Under the pieces are notes generated by a model, which saw only the letters and a program-made list of their open reading frames with translations, made no database searches and was not told the DNA's origin. Of a stretch of DNA of 64,000 bases, positions 41,364-51,600 are shown piece by piece. Source of the DNA: an uncultured Oscillospiraceae bacterium (GTDB taxonomy: Bacteria; Bacillota; Clostridia; Oscillospirales; Oscillospiraceae); contig CALWVV010000009.1 of the NCBI GenBank assembly GCA_944385035.1, forward strand, positions 37,367 through 101,366, written 5' to 3'. The stretch's first letter is position 1. The number at the start of each line of letters is the position of its first letter. The position numbers were made by a program, and so were the translations under genes.

Positions 41364-43214
41364 TTATTTTAATTCCATGAGAACGCCCGACTGAGGAGGC
41401 ACCGTCAGAGAGAAACCGCTCTCCTCCATCTCCACATTGGCCCGGCCCAGGATGGCCTCGGGTTTTCCCTCCCCCTCCAGGAACATGGCCTGGGGAGTTT
41501 CGCTGGCGTTAAAGGCGCACAGCAGGCGCTGCTTCCCCTCCCGGCGGACAAAGGCCAGCAGGGGCCCCTTGCCGTAGACGTAGCGGATGGAGCCCCGGCG
41601 CAGGGCCTGGTACTTTTTCCGCACCTGGCCCAGAGCCCGGTACCAGTCCATCAGCTCCCGGTCCTCATGGCCCCAGGGGTAGGTCTGGCGGTTGAAGGGG
41701 TCCTCAAAGCCCTCCATACCCGCCTCATCTCCGTAGTAGATGGTGGGGGAACCGGGGAAGCAGAACAGCAGCAGACTGGCCGCCCGCAGCAGGTCCTTAC
41801 CCCGGCGGCGCTGCTTGGGAGAGAGACGGAAGTTGGCCCGCCACTCTTTGGACTGGTCCCGGTACTCCCCGCCCGCCCCCATGAGGGTGAGGAAACGGGG
41901 GGTGTCATGGGTGTCCAGAGAGTTCATGGCGGAGTAGAAGGCAAAGGCCGGGTAATTTTCCCGGATGGTCTCCATGCTCTCCACAAAGTGCTCCCCTCCC
42001 CCGCCGGTGAAGAAGGCCAGAATGGCGCTGCGCAGGGGGTAGTTCATCAGTCCGTCACAGTGGCCGCCCAGAATGTGCTTGCGGCGCACTCCATAGGCAA
42101 TTTTGGTGGAGCCGTCTTCCCACACCTCGCCGATGACCACAGCGTCGGGCTTCTCCTCCCGTGCGGCCTGATGGATGCCGTGGACAAAGTCGTCGGGCAG
42201 CTCGTCGGCTACGTCCAGCCGCCAGCCGTCCGCTCCCGCCCGGAGCCACCGGCGCACCACACTGTCCGGTCCGGCAAAGATGAAATTGCGGTAGTCGGGA
42301 TTGCTCTCGTTGACGGCGGGCAGGGAGTAGATGCCCCACCAGCTCTCATACTTCTTGGGCCACTGGATGAAGTTGAACCAGGGGCGGTAGGGGGAGTCCC
42401 AGCTCTGGCTGGCGCCTACATCGGGATAGAAGCCGTCGCCGTTAAAGTAGCGGCTCACAAAGCCCGTGTGGTTGAACACACCGTCCAGCATGACCCGCAT
42501 GCCCCGCTTGTGGGCCTCCTGGCACAGGTGGGAAAAGTCCTCGTTGGTGCCCAGCATGGGGTCCACCCGGCTGTAGTCAGCAGTGCCGTAGCGGTGGTTT
42601 TCCGCCGCCTCAAAGATGGGGTTGAAGTACAGCGTCTCTACCCCCAGGCTTTTCAGATAGTCCAGCTGTTCCATCACACCCTTAAAATCGCCGCCGAAGA
42701 AGTCCCGGTTGCGCACCTCTCCCTTGTGGTCGGGGCGGTATTCGGGGGACTCCTCCCAGTTTTGGTGGACGGTGCGGCCTCCCACCAGGCCGGTGGGGTC
42801 GGGGATACGGCTGCGGCGGAAGCGGTCGGGGAAAATCTGATAGGTGACGCCCTCTCCAAACCAGGTGGGGACAGCCTGGGAACCGTCGTACACGGTGAGC
42901 TGATAAGGGCCCAGCTCCTGCTTGCGCCCGTCCAGACGCTCCAGCTTAAAGGAGTACCACACCAGGCCCACATAGTCCTGGGTGTCCAGCTGGGTGGAAA
43001 AGACGTCCTGACTCAGCTCAAAGCCCTGCCAGGGCATGGGGATGGTCACCGTTTTGTTGTCCCAGCTTTCAAACCGGGCCGTGAGAGCGGCATGGGAAAA
43101 CCCCTCGGCACGGGGCGGGCGGAGAGAAAAGCGAACCGCGGTCCCGGAGGACACGGCCCCGTAGGGGCTTTTATAGCGCTCGTCCCGAGAATTGTAGGTA
43201 GGTTGATAGGTCAA
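41364..43214 (-). CDS. GH13 alpha-glucan hydrolase (neopullulanase/cyclomaltodextrinase-like)
   Basis: A glycoside hydrolase of about 616 residues with no signal peptide, so cytoplasmic. In the 619-residue frame counted from a GTG at 43223, the N-terminal beta domain spans 1-115, the catalytic barrel about 120-520 and a C-terminal beta domain follows. The catalytic residues are D337 (GWRLDVADE), E366 (VIGEVWE) and D440 (SLDTHDTPR). I place the start at TTG 43214 because GGAG lies eight bases before it, whereas the GTG touches that site. It should cut imported malto-oligosaccharides or cyclodextrins. It is the last gene after the uridine-kinase-like gene. Confidence 0.9.
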   Translation of the reverse strand: MTYQPTYNSRDERYKSPYGAVSSGTAVRFSLRPPRAEGFSHAALTARFESWDNKTVTIPMPWQGFELSQDVFSTQLDTQDYVGLVWYSFKLERLDGRKQELGPYQLTVYDGSQAVPTWFGEGVTYQIFPDRFRRSRIPDPTGLVGGRTVHQNWEESPEYRPDHKGEVRNRDFFGGDFKGVMEQLDYLKSLGVETLYFNPIFEAAENHRYGTADYSRVDPMLGTNEDFSHLCQEAHKRGMRVMLDGVFNHTGFVSRYFNGDGFYPDVGASQSWDSPYRPWFNFIQWPKKYESWWGIYSLPAVNESNPDYRNFIFAGPDSVVRRWLRAGADGWRLDVADELPDDFVHGIHQAAREEKPDAVVIGEVWEDGSTKIAYGVRRKHILGGHCDGLMNYPLRSAILAFFTGGGGEHFVESMETIRENYPAFAFYSAMNSLDTHDTPRFLTLMGAGGEYRDQSKEWRANFRLSPKQRRRGKDLLRAASLLLFCFPGSPTIYYGDEAGMEGFEDPFNRQTYPWGHEDRELMDWYRALGQVRKKYQALRRGSIRYVYGKGPLLAFVRREGKQRLLCAFNASETPQAMFLEGEGKPEAILGRANVEMEESGFSLTVPPQSGVLMELK

Positions 43215-43261
43215 AGAGATCACTCCAAATAGTTTGGAATCGGAAAAAGGGAGCTGGCCGC

Positions 43262-44200
43262 TCAGTGATATTTGTAGCTCCCACCGCCGATAAATTCCCG
43301 CAGCAGGGAGTCTTTGGCCACCAGGGCGGGGTCGATGGCCTCAAAATACTGGAAAGCGTCCACCAGCTGAAGCATCTCGTCATGGCGCTCGTTGTCCTCG
43401 GGAACGCTGCGGAGAATGGGGACGGCGTAGTTTTTCATCACCGACACCTCATAGGGCAGAGAGGAGTCAAAGATAATATCCGCCCGGTTTTTAAAGGGGG
43501 AGATATAGAGCTTCTCTCCCCGGCGGACGTTGGCCCACATGTCCAGGGTCTCGGCCACCTCGGTGCCCCGGAAGCTATAGTCCCGTACGGCCCGGCGGGT
43601 CAGGCGCATCCAGGTGCCTTTAAAGCGGAGGATGGCCCCCTCGTTGACGTTGGAGCGGGCGGAAATATAAAGCTTGGTGGCCTCCGGGTGGCGGCCGGCA
43701 ATGTCGTCGTTCAGGGCGTGGATGCCCTCAAAAATAACGATCTCGTTTTTTTCCAGCTTCATGGGCGTGCCCAGCGAGTCGTTTCGCATCTGGCGGGCAA
43801 ACTCAAATTTGGGGATGATGATCTCCTCCCCACGGGACAGAGCGGAAAAGTGCTGGTCCAGCAGCTCCATATCCATGCACAGGGGGGACTCGTAGTCGAT
43901 GTCGCCCTCGGGCGTGCGGGGCGCGGTCTTTCGGTTGAGGGTTTTGAAGTAGTTGTCCATGGCCACCGCACGGGAGCCCACGCCCCGGCGCTGGAGCTCC
44001 TCCGCGATTTTCATAGCCGTGGTGGTCTTTCCCGAACCGGAAGGGCCGGACAGCAGCACAATGGGGCTTTTGTCCAGATTGGACAGAATTTTGTCCGCGG
44101 CCAGGGAGACCCGCTGGTGATAGGCCTGGTCACATTCGGCCAGAAATTCCGTTACATCGCTCTGAATCCGTTTGTTGATTTCCTGCAGTTGGTAAGCCAT
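43262..44200 (-). CDS. Uridine kinase-like P-loop NTPase
   Basis: This 312-residue protein of the phosphoribulokinase/uridine kinase family has P-loop GPSGSGKTT (near residue 51), MDNYFKTLNRKTAPRTPEG, the DYESPLCMDMELL region and VIFEGIHALND. The start at 44200 (MAYQLQEINK) follows AAAGGAG. An N-terminal region of about 40 helical residues before the P-loop and a C-terminal extension of about 90 residues distinguish it from Udk; such forms are widespread in Clostridia with unproven substrate. It is 28 bases after hemZ. Confidence 0.85.
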   Translation of the reverse strand: MAYQLQEINKRIQSDVTEFLAECDQAYHQRVSLAADKILSNLDKSPIVLLSGPSGSGKTTTAMKIAEELQRRGVGSRAVAMDNYFKTLNRKTAPRTPEGDIDYESPLCMDMELLDQHFSALSRGEEIIIPKFEFARQMRNDSLGTPMKLEKNEIVIFEGIHALNDDIAGRHPEATKLYISARSNVNEGAILRFKGTWMRLTRRAVRDYSFRGTEVAETLDMWANVRRGEKLYISPFKNRADIIFDSSLPYEVSVMKNYAVPILRSVPEDNERHDEMLQLVDAFQYFEAIDPALVAKDSLLREFIGGGSYKYH

Positions 44201-44228
44201 AGGCGCTCCTTTCCGATCTGCCGCCCCA

Positions 44229-45732
44229 TCAGGGAGCAAAAAAGGCGGCAATTTCCCCCCGCTGCTGTGCCAGCTTTTCCCGTGCGGACAGATAGTCGTG
44301 GGGGTATTTTGGGTTGGTAAGGCGGAGAATTTTCCCGCTGTTTGGCTCGATGAGCTTGGTCACGCCGCCCCCGCCCAGGGAGATGACGGTGTGCAGCTCT
44401 TCCATCATCACAATGTTATAAAGGCTCTCCGTGCCCGGCACGGCCCAGCCCACATTTTCCAGAGAGCCGGACATATACTTCTGCCGGTAGAGGTAATAGG
44501 GCAGATAGCCCGCGGCGGACAGCTTCTCCCGTGAGAAGTCCAGCATATGGGCGGTCTCCTCCCCCGAGGGCAGCGCCCCGCCCCGCTCCATCAAGGTGGA
44601 GCCCTTCTTCAGGGCCAGGGTGTGGACGGTGATGTTTTCCGGGCAGAGGGCCATGACCCCCTCCAGAGAGCGGCAAAAGCCCGCAAAGCTGTCTCGGGGC
44701 AGTCCGGCGATCAGGTCCATGTTGATGGAGGCAAAGCCCACCTTTCTGGCCATGGCGTAGGCCTCCAGAATATCCTGGGCGGTGTGCCGCCGGCCGATGG
44801 CCTGGAGGACGGGCTCCTCCAAGGTCTGGGGGTTAATGGAGATACGGCCGATGCCCTGCTCCTTCAGCACCTGCAGCTTTTCCCAGGTAATGGTGTCCGG
44901 CCGTCCTGCCTCCACGGTGTATTCGGTGCAGCCCTCCAGGGGCAAAACCCGGCGGCAGCGGCCCAGCAGGCCCTCCAGCTGTTCCGGAGACAGGGTGGTG
45001 GGAGTGCCGCCGCCCATGTAAAAGGAGCGCACGGAAAGGCCCAGCTCCCGGAGAAGCCGGCCCATGGCATCGATTTCCTCCTCCAGAGCCTCCACATAGG
45101 GGTCTACCAGCTTCAGGGTCCGGCCCACATCGGCGGAGACGAAGGAACAGTAGGCGCACCGGGTGGGACAGAAGGGGATGCCGATGTAGAGGGATACCTC
45201 CCTCTCCCGAAGGGAGCGCTGGACGGCCAGACTGGCCTTGGCGCAGTCCACCGCCAGCCGGGCGCGCTGGGGCGACACCCGGTACTCCCGCTCCAGCTGC
45301 TCCTGGGCCTGGGCCGGGGAGGCCCCGGCGGCCATGGAGCGGGTGGGCAGCTTCACTGGGCGCACCCCGGTGAGGGCCCCCCAGGGGGGCTCCTGCCCCA
45401 GCAGCGTGACCCCCGCCTGGTAAAAGGCCAGCTTCAAGGCATGCTGAAGGGTGTGGTAGACCGCCTCAGGGGGCTGCTTCAGTTCATGGGCAGGAAAGCG
45501 GGACTGGCCCTGGGCCTGGGCGCCGTTTCGTTGGACCGAAGCCCGCAGCACCCCCTCCTCCCCATCCAGAGACAGGGAGAAGCAGGCAAAGGGCTCCTCT
45601 TCCAGGGTATGGGGCGGCTGGGCCGGGTATTCCGGCTTTTCTCCAGGGAAAAGGGTGAGCATCATCTGCTCGGCGGCGTAATGATACCGCTCCGGCTGCC
45701 AAAGAGCGGCATCCGTGTAAAAATAGAGCTTC
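44229..45732 (-). CDS. hemZ: Oxygen-independent coproporphyrinogen III oxidase-like radical SAM protein HemZ (start codon TTG at 45732-45734)
   Basis: A 501-residue radical SAM protein. The Fe-S motif is C189-x3-C193-x2-C196 in FCPTRCAYC, then YMGGGTPTTL and the HemN-type C-terminal region. A DUF-like N-terminal domain of about 170 residues precedes the radical SAM core, as in B. subtilis HemZ. The TTG codon (45734-45732) overlaps the stop codon of the MBL gene (TTGA) and GGGAGG lies 11-16 bases upstream. Whether it makes haem or acts as another radical SAM dehydrogenase cannot be told here, since no other haem genes are present. Confidence 0.9.
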
Positions 45733-46345
45733 AACGGGACATAGCCTCCCGCATATAGGGGTTAAACCGGCGCTCCTGATCCAGAGTGGAGGTGCCCCCA
45801 TGGCCGGGCAACACGTGGAAGTTGCCCTCCAGCCCGCCCAGGCGCTTCAGGGAGGAGAGGATCTCCTCATAGCTGCCTCCGGCCAGATCGGTGCGGCCGC
45901 AGTCGCCGGCAAAGAGGGTGTCCCCGGTAAAGAGCACGTCTGCCGCCTTTAAAGTGACCGAACCCTTGGAGTGGCCGGGGGTGTGCAGGACCTCAATGGT
46001 CAGGCTGCCCAGAGGAAGGGTGTCTCCCTCGTCATAGGTGAGCAGGCCCTCCACCTGTCCGGCCAGGGGGAACAGGCGGCTGCCTGCCCCGTTGGCGTCG
46101 GCCTGGTGGATGTAGATCTTGGCCTGGGGCCAGGCCTCGTGGAGCTGGGGCACGGCGGTGGTATGGTCATAGTGGCCGTGGGTCAGCAGGATATACTCCA
46201 CCTGGGCATCTTCCTTTTCCATGACGGACAAAATCCGCTCGGCCTCGTCTCCGGGATCAATGACGGCGGCCACATGGGCCTGCTCGTCTTCCAGAATGTA
46301 GCAGTTGGTGCCGATGGGGCCCACCTGCATGACGTTTACTTTCAT
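45731..46345 (-). CDS. MBL-fold hydrolase, glyoxalase II-like
   Basis: A 204-residue protein with THGHYDHTTAV, HTPGHSKGSV, FTGDTLFAGDCGRTD and VLPGHGG, the full metal set of the glyoxalase II / YqgX-type branch. The ATG at 46345 follows GGAGGG by seven bases. Such short hydroxyacylglutathione-hydrolase-like enzymes are common in Firmicutes that lack glutathione; thioester or persulfide substrates are possible. It lies between dtd and hemZ in the relA operon. Confidence 0.9.
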   Translation of the reverse strand: MKVNVMQVGPIGTNCYILEDEQAHVAAVIDPGDEAERILSVMEKEDAQVEYILLTHGHYDHTTAVPQLHEAWPQAKIYIHQADANGAGSRLFPLAGQVEGLLTYDEGDTLPLGSLTIEVLHTPGHSKGSVTLKAADVLFTGDTLFAGDCGRTDLAGGSYEEILSSLKRLGGLEGNFHVLPGHGGTSTLDQERRFNPYMREAMSR

Positions 46346-46357
46346 GGGCAATCCCTC

Positions 46358-46798
46358 CTACTGTTCGGTATCATATAAAATGGTCACCGGGCCGTCGTTT
46401 ACCGAGGCAACCTTCATGTCTGCGCCAAACCGGCCGTGTTCCACAGAAAAGCCCCGCTGGCGGCACTGGTCCATAAACCGCTCGTAGAGAGGGATGGCCA
46501 GGTCGGGCTTGGCGGCCTTGGAAAAGCCGGGGCGGCGGGAGGAGGTGTCGGCATAGAGGGTAAACTGGCTGATGACCAGCATGGAACCGCCCACCTGCTC
46601 CAGACTTAAATTCATTTTACCCTGTTCATCCTCAAAAACCCGCAGATTGCAGATTTTTTCGGCCAGCTTGTCGCATACGGCCTCGGTGTCGTTGGGGCCT
46701 ACTCCAAGCAAAATAAGGTAGCCCTGTTCAATGGCCCCCTCTACCTTCCCGTCGATGGTGACGCTGGCGGAGGAAACACGGGTGACGACTGCACGCAT
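46358..46798 (-). CDS. dtd: D-aminoacyl-tRNA deacylase
   Basis: A 146-residue enzyme that removes D-amino acids (and Gly from tRNA-Ala) from tRNA. The two signature motifs are SQFTLYAD and the Gly-cisPro region NDGPVT near the C-terminus. The start MRAVVTRVSSASV follows AAGGAG. It is directly downstream of relA, its classical place. Confidence 0.96.
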   Translation of the reverse strand: MRAVVTRVSSASVTIDGKVEGAIEQGYLILLGVGPNDTEAVCDKLAEKICNLRVFEDEQGKMNLSLEQVGGSMLVISQFTLYADTSSRRPGFSKAAKPDLAIPLYERFMDQCRQRGFSVEHGRFGADMKVASVNDGPVTILYDTEQ

Positions 46799-46817
46799 AG
46801 AGTTTCTCCTTGTTTCG

Positions 46818-49055
46818 TTACTTGCCAGAGGCTCTGGCCACATGGTAGACCCCCTGGATGTTGTTGAGCTTGTTGATAACGGTGGCCAGCTCGTCCTTGT
46901 CCTTGACCTCCAGCACCATGTTCACAATGGCATGGCCGTCGGGCATGGAGCGGGCGGACAGGGCGTTGACCTTTACCTTCGCGGTAGACAGGGCCATAGC
47001 CACGTCCAGGGTCAGACCGTCCCGGTCCTTGGAGGACAGCTCCAGAGCGGTCTTGTAGTTGGGCAGCTTGCTGTCCACCCAGGATACCTTCACCCAGCGG
47101 TCGGCTTCCTCGGGCTTTCGCTTGTCCGGGGCGGCGTTGGGACAGTCGGAGCGGTGGACGGATACGCCGTAGCCACGGGTGATAAAGCCCACCACCGGGT
47201 CGCCGGGGACGGGGGTACAGCACTTGGCAAACTTCACCAGGCAGTTGCCCAGCCCCTCCACGACGATGCCCGAGTCGGACTTCACTGCAGTACCGGCCGC
47301 AGCCACAGGGACGCCCGCGGCGGTGCCGGGAACGATCACGCTCTCTGCAGTGGTTTTGGATGCGGCGGCGGCCTTTTCCGCCTGGAGCCGGCCCAGGCGG
47401 AGCATCTCGTCCCGCACACGGGCCACTGCCTTGGCGGCGGTGGTGCCCCCGTAGCCGATGGAGGCGTACAGCTCATCCAATGTGCCGCAGCGCACTTTAT
47501 GAAGAATGTGGGGCAGGACCTCGTCGGCGGTGACGGCGGCCAGGGAGAGCTTGGCGTGTTTGAGCTCCGACTCAAAGGCGGCCCGGCCGGTGGCGATGTT
47601 CTCCTCCCGGCGCTCCTTTTTAAACCACTGGCGGATCTTGTTGCGGGCCTCGTTGGATTTACACAGCTTCAGCCAGTCCCGGCTGGGGCCCTTGGCGGAC
47701 TTGGAGGTGAGCACCTCCACAATGTCGCCGTTTTTCAGGACCGTTTCATAGGGGACCATGCGCCCGTTGACACGGGCGCCCACCATGCTGTTGCCCACAG
47801 CAGAGTGGATGTTATAGGCAAAGTCGATGGGGGTGGCGCCGGCGGGGAGATTGACCACGTCGCCGTTGGGGGTAAAGACAAACACCTCGTCGGCAAACAG
47901 GTCCACCTTCATGGTGGAGACAAACTCCTCCGCGTCGGTGTCCTGCTGGCTTTCCAGAAGCTTGCGGACCCATTCAAATTCCTGCTCGGTGCCCAGGTTC
48001 TTGTTGGCCATGCCCTGCTTGTACTTCCAGTGGGCGGCTACGCCGTACTCGGCGGTCTGGTGCATCTCCCAGGTGCGGATCTGCACTTCAAAGGGGATGC
48101 CCTCCCGGCCGATGACGGTGGTGTGGAGGGACTGGTACATGTTGGGCTTGGGGGTGCCGATATAGTCCTTGAACCGGCCCAGTACCGGCTTGAACATATC
48201 GTGGATGCAGCCCAGGACGTTATAGCACTCGGGGATGTCGTCCACAATGACCCGGAAAGCGTAAAGGTCGAAAATCTCATCCAGGGTCTTGTTCTGGGCG
48301 TACATTTTCCGGTAAATGGAGTAGATGTGCTTCACCCGGCCATAGACGGTGCAGTGGATGCCCTCCTGGCTCAGGCGCTGCTGGATACGGTGCTGGATGC
48401 CCGCCAGAAATTCCTCGTGGGCGGCGGAGCGCTCGGCCAGCTGGTCCTCGATCTCCTTATAGCCGATGGGGTCCAGATACCGCAGGGACAGGTCCTCCAG
48501 CTCCCACTTCACCCGCTGCATACCTAAGCGGTGGGCGATGGGGGCGTAGATCTCCATGGTCTCCAGGCTCTTCTCCCGCTGCTTTTTGGGGGACTGGTAC
48601 TCCATGGTGCGCATGTTGTGCAGCCGGTCGCACACCTTGATGAGGATGACCCGGATGTCACGGCTCATGGCAATGAGCATCTTGCGCAGATTTTCCATCT
48701 GCTCCTCTTCTTTGGTGACATACTGCACCCTGGTCAGCTTGGTGACCCCTTCCACCAGCTCGGCCACCGTGGGTCCAAACTTTTTGGCGATCTCCTCGTG
48801 GGTGGAGGCAGTGTCCTCGATGCAGTCGTGGAGCAGGGCGGCAATGACGCTGTCCACGTCCAGCTCCAGGTCGGCCACGATCTCCGCCACGGCGATGGGG
48901 TGGATGATATAGGGCTCGCCGCTTTTGCGCAGCTGGCCGTGGTGGGAGGCATCGGCGTAGGTAAAGGCGTCAAACAGCCGCTTGGTATCCAAATTGGGTG
49001 TATAGGTGGAAACCTTTCGTTCCAGGGCATGATAGCTCTCCAGAATGGGATCCAT
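46818..49055 (-). CDS. relA: Bifunctional (p)ppGpp synthetase/hydrolase RelA/SpoT
   Basis: A 745-residue Rel protein with all domains: HD hydrolase (about 45-150; H52, H76-D77 in LLHDCIEDT), synthetase (236-346, with GRVKHIYSIYRKM and YQSLHT), TGS (391-451), helical/zinc-finger region and C-terminal ACT (about 670-745). Both active sites look intact, so it can make and remove the alarmone. GAGGTG precedes the ATG. It follows recJ by 18 bases and precedes dtd. Confidence 0.97.
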   Translation of the reverse strand: MDPILESYHALERKVSTYTPNLDTKRLFDAFTYADASHHGQLRKSGEPYIIHPIAVAEIVADLELDVDSVIAALLHDCIEDTASTHEEIAKKFGPTVAELVEGVTKLTRVQYVTKEEEQMENLRKMLIAMSRDIRVILIKVCDRLHNMRTMEYQSPKKQREKSLETMEIYAPIAHRLGMQRVKWELEDLSLRYLDPIGYKEIEDQLAERSAAHEEFLAGIQHRIQQRLSQEGIHCTVYGRVKHIYSIYRKMYAQNKTLDEIFDLYAFRVIVDDIPECYNVLGCIHDMFKPVLGRFKDYIGTPKPNMYQSLHTTVIGREGIPFEVQIRTWEMHQTAEYGVAAHWKYKQGMANKNLGTEQEFEWVRKLLESQQDTDAEEFVSTMKVDLFADEVFVFTPNGDVVNLPAGATPIDFAYNIHSAVGNSMVGARVNGRMVPYETVLKNGDIVEVLTSKSAKGPSRDWLKLCKSNEARNKIRQWFKKERREENIATGRAAFESELKHAKLSLAAVTADEVLPHILHKVRCGTLDELYASIGYGGTTAAKAVARVRDEMLRLGRLQAEKAAAASKTTAESVIVPGTAAGVPVAAAGTAVKSDSGIVVEGLGNCLVKFAKCCTPVPGDPVVGFITRGYGVSVHRSDCPNAAPDKRKPEEADRWVKVSWVDSKLPNYKTALELSSKDRDGLTLDVAMALSTAKVKVNALSARSMPDGHAIVNMVLEVKDKDELATVINKLNNIQGVYHVARASGK

Positions 49056-49073
49056 AAAATCACCTCGGTTGAG

Positions 49074-51164
49074 TTAGGAAAGTGGGGCGTCTGGGTGGGA
49101 GCCGCACTCCAGAATGCTCCGCAGACGCTTCAGAAGAGCAGAATCTTCCAAATCCACCTTGCGCTCTACCGGGCGCAGGGTGATTTGAAGGCGGTCGGTG
49201 CGGTGGGTCAGGTAAATGAGGCCGCGCTCCTCCATCACCTTCAGGCACAGCATGGTGCGGGCGGGTACCTCCCGCTGCCGGCTGGACCGGGAGACGGCAC
49301 GGGCAATGCGTACGGGAGTGTCCTCCACCACGCTGCCCGCGGCAGACTGGCGCTCCAGCCACCGCCACAGCCAGACAAAATCCTCCCGGCTGGGGAGCAG
49401 TACCTGAGCCTCCTGAACGGAGAGGACCTCTCCCCGGACAAATTTTTCATAGATCGCGCGCTCCAGCTGGGCACGGGAGGGAACCACCCGCAGGTCGACC
49501 ACCTGGAGCTGGAGGTCCCGCCGCCCCCGGAACTCATTGATCTGAGGGTAAAAGACCAGGTCCACCCGGCAGCCGGGATAGAGCCCGGTCTCCTCCGCGT
49601 CGGCAGAAAACCAGATGGCGTCCAGGCTGACGCCCCTGGCCTCCAGGCGCATTTTCAGGTGCCGTCCCCGGCCCACCTGGGACAGGGTGTGCACCTGGGC
49701 CCCCTGCAGGAGCAAAATGGGGCGGGGGTTGCCGGTACCGCAGGGCTCCAGCCGGTCCAGGGCCTCCACCGCCTCCACCGAAAGCATCTGGGGCTGGACG
49801 GCCATATCCACTTCCAGCACCGAGGGCAGCTCCGCCCCCTGGCAATTCTGGGCCAGAGTCTGACGAAGAGCCTGGGCCAGGGCGGGAATATTTTCCTCCC
49901 GCACGGTAAAGCCGGCGGCCAGGGCGTGCCCGCCGAAGTTCTCCAGCAGGTGGGAGCAGGAGGAGAGCAGCTCGAAGAGATTGACGCCCCCCCAAGAGCG
50001 GCAGGAGCCCTTGCCCATGCCCTGGTCCAGACAAATCATAAAGCAGGGACAGGCGTATTTTTCCGCCAAACGGGAGGCCACAATGCCCACCACGCCCTGA
50101 TGCCACTGGCTTCCGGCCAGGAGGATGGCCCCCTGCTGGGGGGCGTCGGTGAGGTGGCGGACGCACTGGTGAAAAATTTCGCCCTCCAGGCCCTGGCGCT
50201 CCCGGTTAAGCTCGCACAGCTCCATGGCCAGCTCGTCGGCCCGAACGGGGTCCTGGGTGAGCAGCAGCTCCACCGCCACCTCCGCCCGGCCGAGGCGGCC
50301 GGAGGCGTTGATGCGGGGAGCCAGGGTATATCCTACGGAGACGGAGGTAATGTCTTTATCCTCCAGTCCAACACACCGCAGCAGGCTGGCCAGACCCACC
50401 CGCCGGGGAGGATTGAGCCGGGACAGCCCCAGGCTGACGATAGCCCGGTTCTCTCCTTCCATGGGCATAACGTCGGCTACGGTGCCGATGGCGGCCAGGT
50501 CACAATATTCTTCCAAAACTGCGCCGGCCTGCTCCGGGCCGGCCACGGCCATGGCCAGCTTCAGGGCCACGCCCACACCGGCAAGTCCCTTAAAGGGGTA
50601 GGGGCAGTCCGGGCGGTGGGGATCCACTACCGCGGCGGCGGCGGGCAGGGCGTCTTTGCAGGTATGGTGGTCGGTGATGACCACCTCCATCCCAAGACGG
50701 TTGGCAAGCTCCGTCTCCTCCACGGCGGTGATGCCGCAGTCCACGGTGAGAATGAGGTTTACTCCCTGTTGGGCCAGGGTCTGCACGGCCTCCAGATTAA
50801 GGCCATATCCCTCCTCTAACCGGCAGGGGATATAAGCAAGCACCTTTCCGCCCCGTTCCTGCAGGAACCGGGTCAGCAGACAGGTGGAGGTGATCCCATC
50901 CACATCATAATCGCCGTAAACGGCGATCACCTCGCCGCGCTCCAAGGCCAGGCGCACACGGGCGGCCGCCCGGTCCATATCCTTCATCTGATGTGGAGAG
51001 AGGATGGGTTCCTTTCTGGGAGAGAGAAGCTGGCGGACCTGTTCCGGATCGGCGATCCCTCTGGCAGACAGGATGGCGGCCAAGAGGGAAGGCACTCCCG
51101 CCGCCTCCAAAGCAGATTGATCTTCAGGACAGGGAGCGGCCACCTGCCAGTGTTTGTATTTCAT
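49074..51164 (-). CDS. recJ: Single-stranded-DNA exonuclease RecJ
   Basis: A 696-residue DHH-superfamily exonuclease. Motif I DYDVDG is at 85-90, VDCGIT and DHH (165-167) follow, and DHHA1 shows GGHALAAGF. An OB-fold region and a C-terminal extension of about 130 residues complete the Firmicutes form. The start MKYKHWQVAAP at 51164 follows GGGGGTG; the extra upstream codons begin with TTG and are unlikely. It heads the recJ-relA-dtd-MBL-hemZ-kinase-GH13 run. Confidence 0.95.
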   Translation of the reverse strand: MKYKHWQVAAPCPEDQSALEAAGVPSLLAAILSARGIADPEQVRQLLSPRKEPILSPHQMKDMDRAAARVRLALERGEVIAVYGDYDVDGITSTCLLTRFLQERGGKVLAYIPCRLEEGYGLNLEAVQTLAQQGVNLILTVDCGITAVEETELANRLGMEVVITDHHTCKDALPAAAAVVDPHRPDCPYPFKGLAGVGVALKLAMAVAGPEQAGAVLEEYCDLAAIGTVADVMPMEGENRAIVSLGLSRLNPPRRVGLASLLRCVGLEDKDITSVSVGYTLAPRINASGRLGRAEVAVELLLTQDPVRADELAMELCELNRERQGLEGEIFHQCVRHLTDAPQQGAILLAGSQWHQGVVGIVASRLAEKYACPCFMICLDQGMGKGSCRSWGGVNLFELLSSCSHLLENFGGHALAAGFTVREENIPALAQALRQTLAQNCQGAELPSVLEVDMAVQPQMLSVEAVEALDRLEPCGTGNPRPILLLQGAQVHTLSQVGRGRHLKMRLEARGVSLDAIWFSADAEETGLYPGCRVDLVFYPQINEFRGRRDLQLQVVDLRVVPSRAQLERAIYEKFVRGEVLSVQEAQVLLPSREDFVWLWRWLERQSAAGSVVEDTPVRIARAVSRSSRQREVPARTMLCLKVMEERGLIYLTHRTDRLQITLRPVERKVDLEDSALLKRLRSILECGSHPDAPLS

Positions 51165-51231
51165 TTGGTGGACACCCCCAGTCAGTCTTACCCGCAAAAA
51201 GGTAGGTACAATACGGCATATTAACTTTTTT

Positions 51232-51261
51232 ATTATAGCATAGAGGACAGAAAACCTTCAA
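51232..51261 (-). promoter_or_regulatory. Promoter of the recJ-relA operon
   Basis: TTGAAG (51256-51261), 18 bases, TATAAT (51232-51237), with TG one base ahead of the -10 (extended type). Confidence 0.65.
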
Positions 51262-51600
51262 GATAAAATCCAGGGGCGCTTTTCTTTTTTCGGCCGAAGG
51301 AGGCTTGTGAAAAAAGAATAAAATAATTTTGGCGAAAATTCTGGAAAAATTACGGTTTCAGACGGTCGGGGCGAAAAACAGAAAAAGACAGAAACCCAAA
51401 AATTACCAGAAATAGCTGGGGAAAAGATCAAATAAAATGGGAAAAACAGGTGGTTTTTGTCTACTTTGTGCAGAAAAATGTAGCAAGCTAAATGACAGAA
51501 AACTTTCATGAACTAATTCAACCTAGCAATGGAAAGCTAACAAACCAGGGGAAAATTGAAATAGAGCACAAATAACTTTTTTGAAACGCCAAAGTTTTTG
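51262..51600. other. AT-rich intergenic stretch, nothing recognised
   Basis: Rich in A and T compared with the rest of the window. No supported gene, no strong hairpin with T tract, and no RNA family that I recognise. Confidence 0.5.

Noticed and set aside
48531-50819. A 762-codon open frame opposite relA and recJ
   Set aside because: Same reason: an antisense frame kept open by GC-rich third positions, with no recognisable domain.
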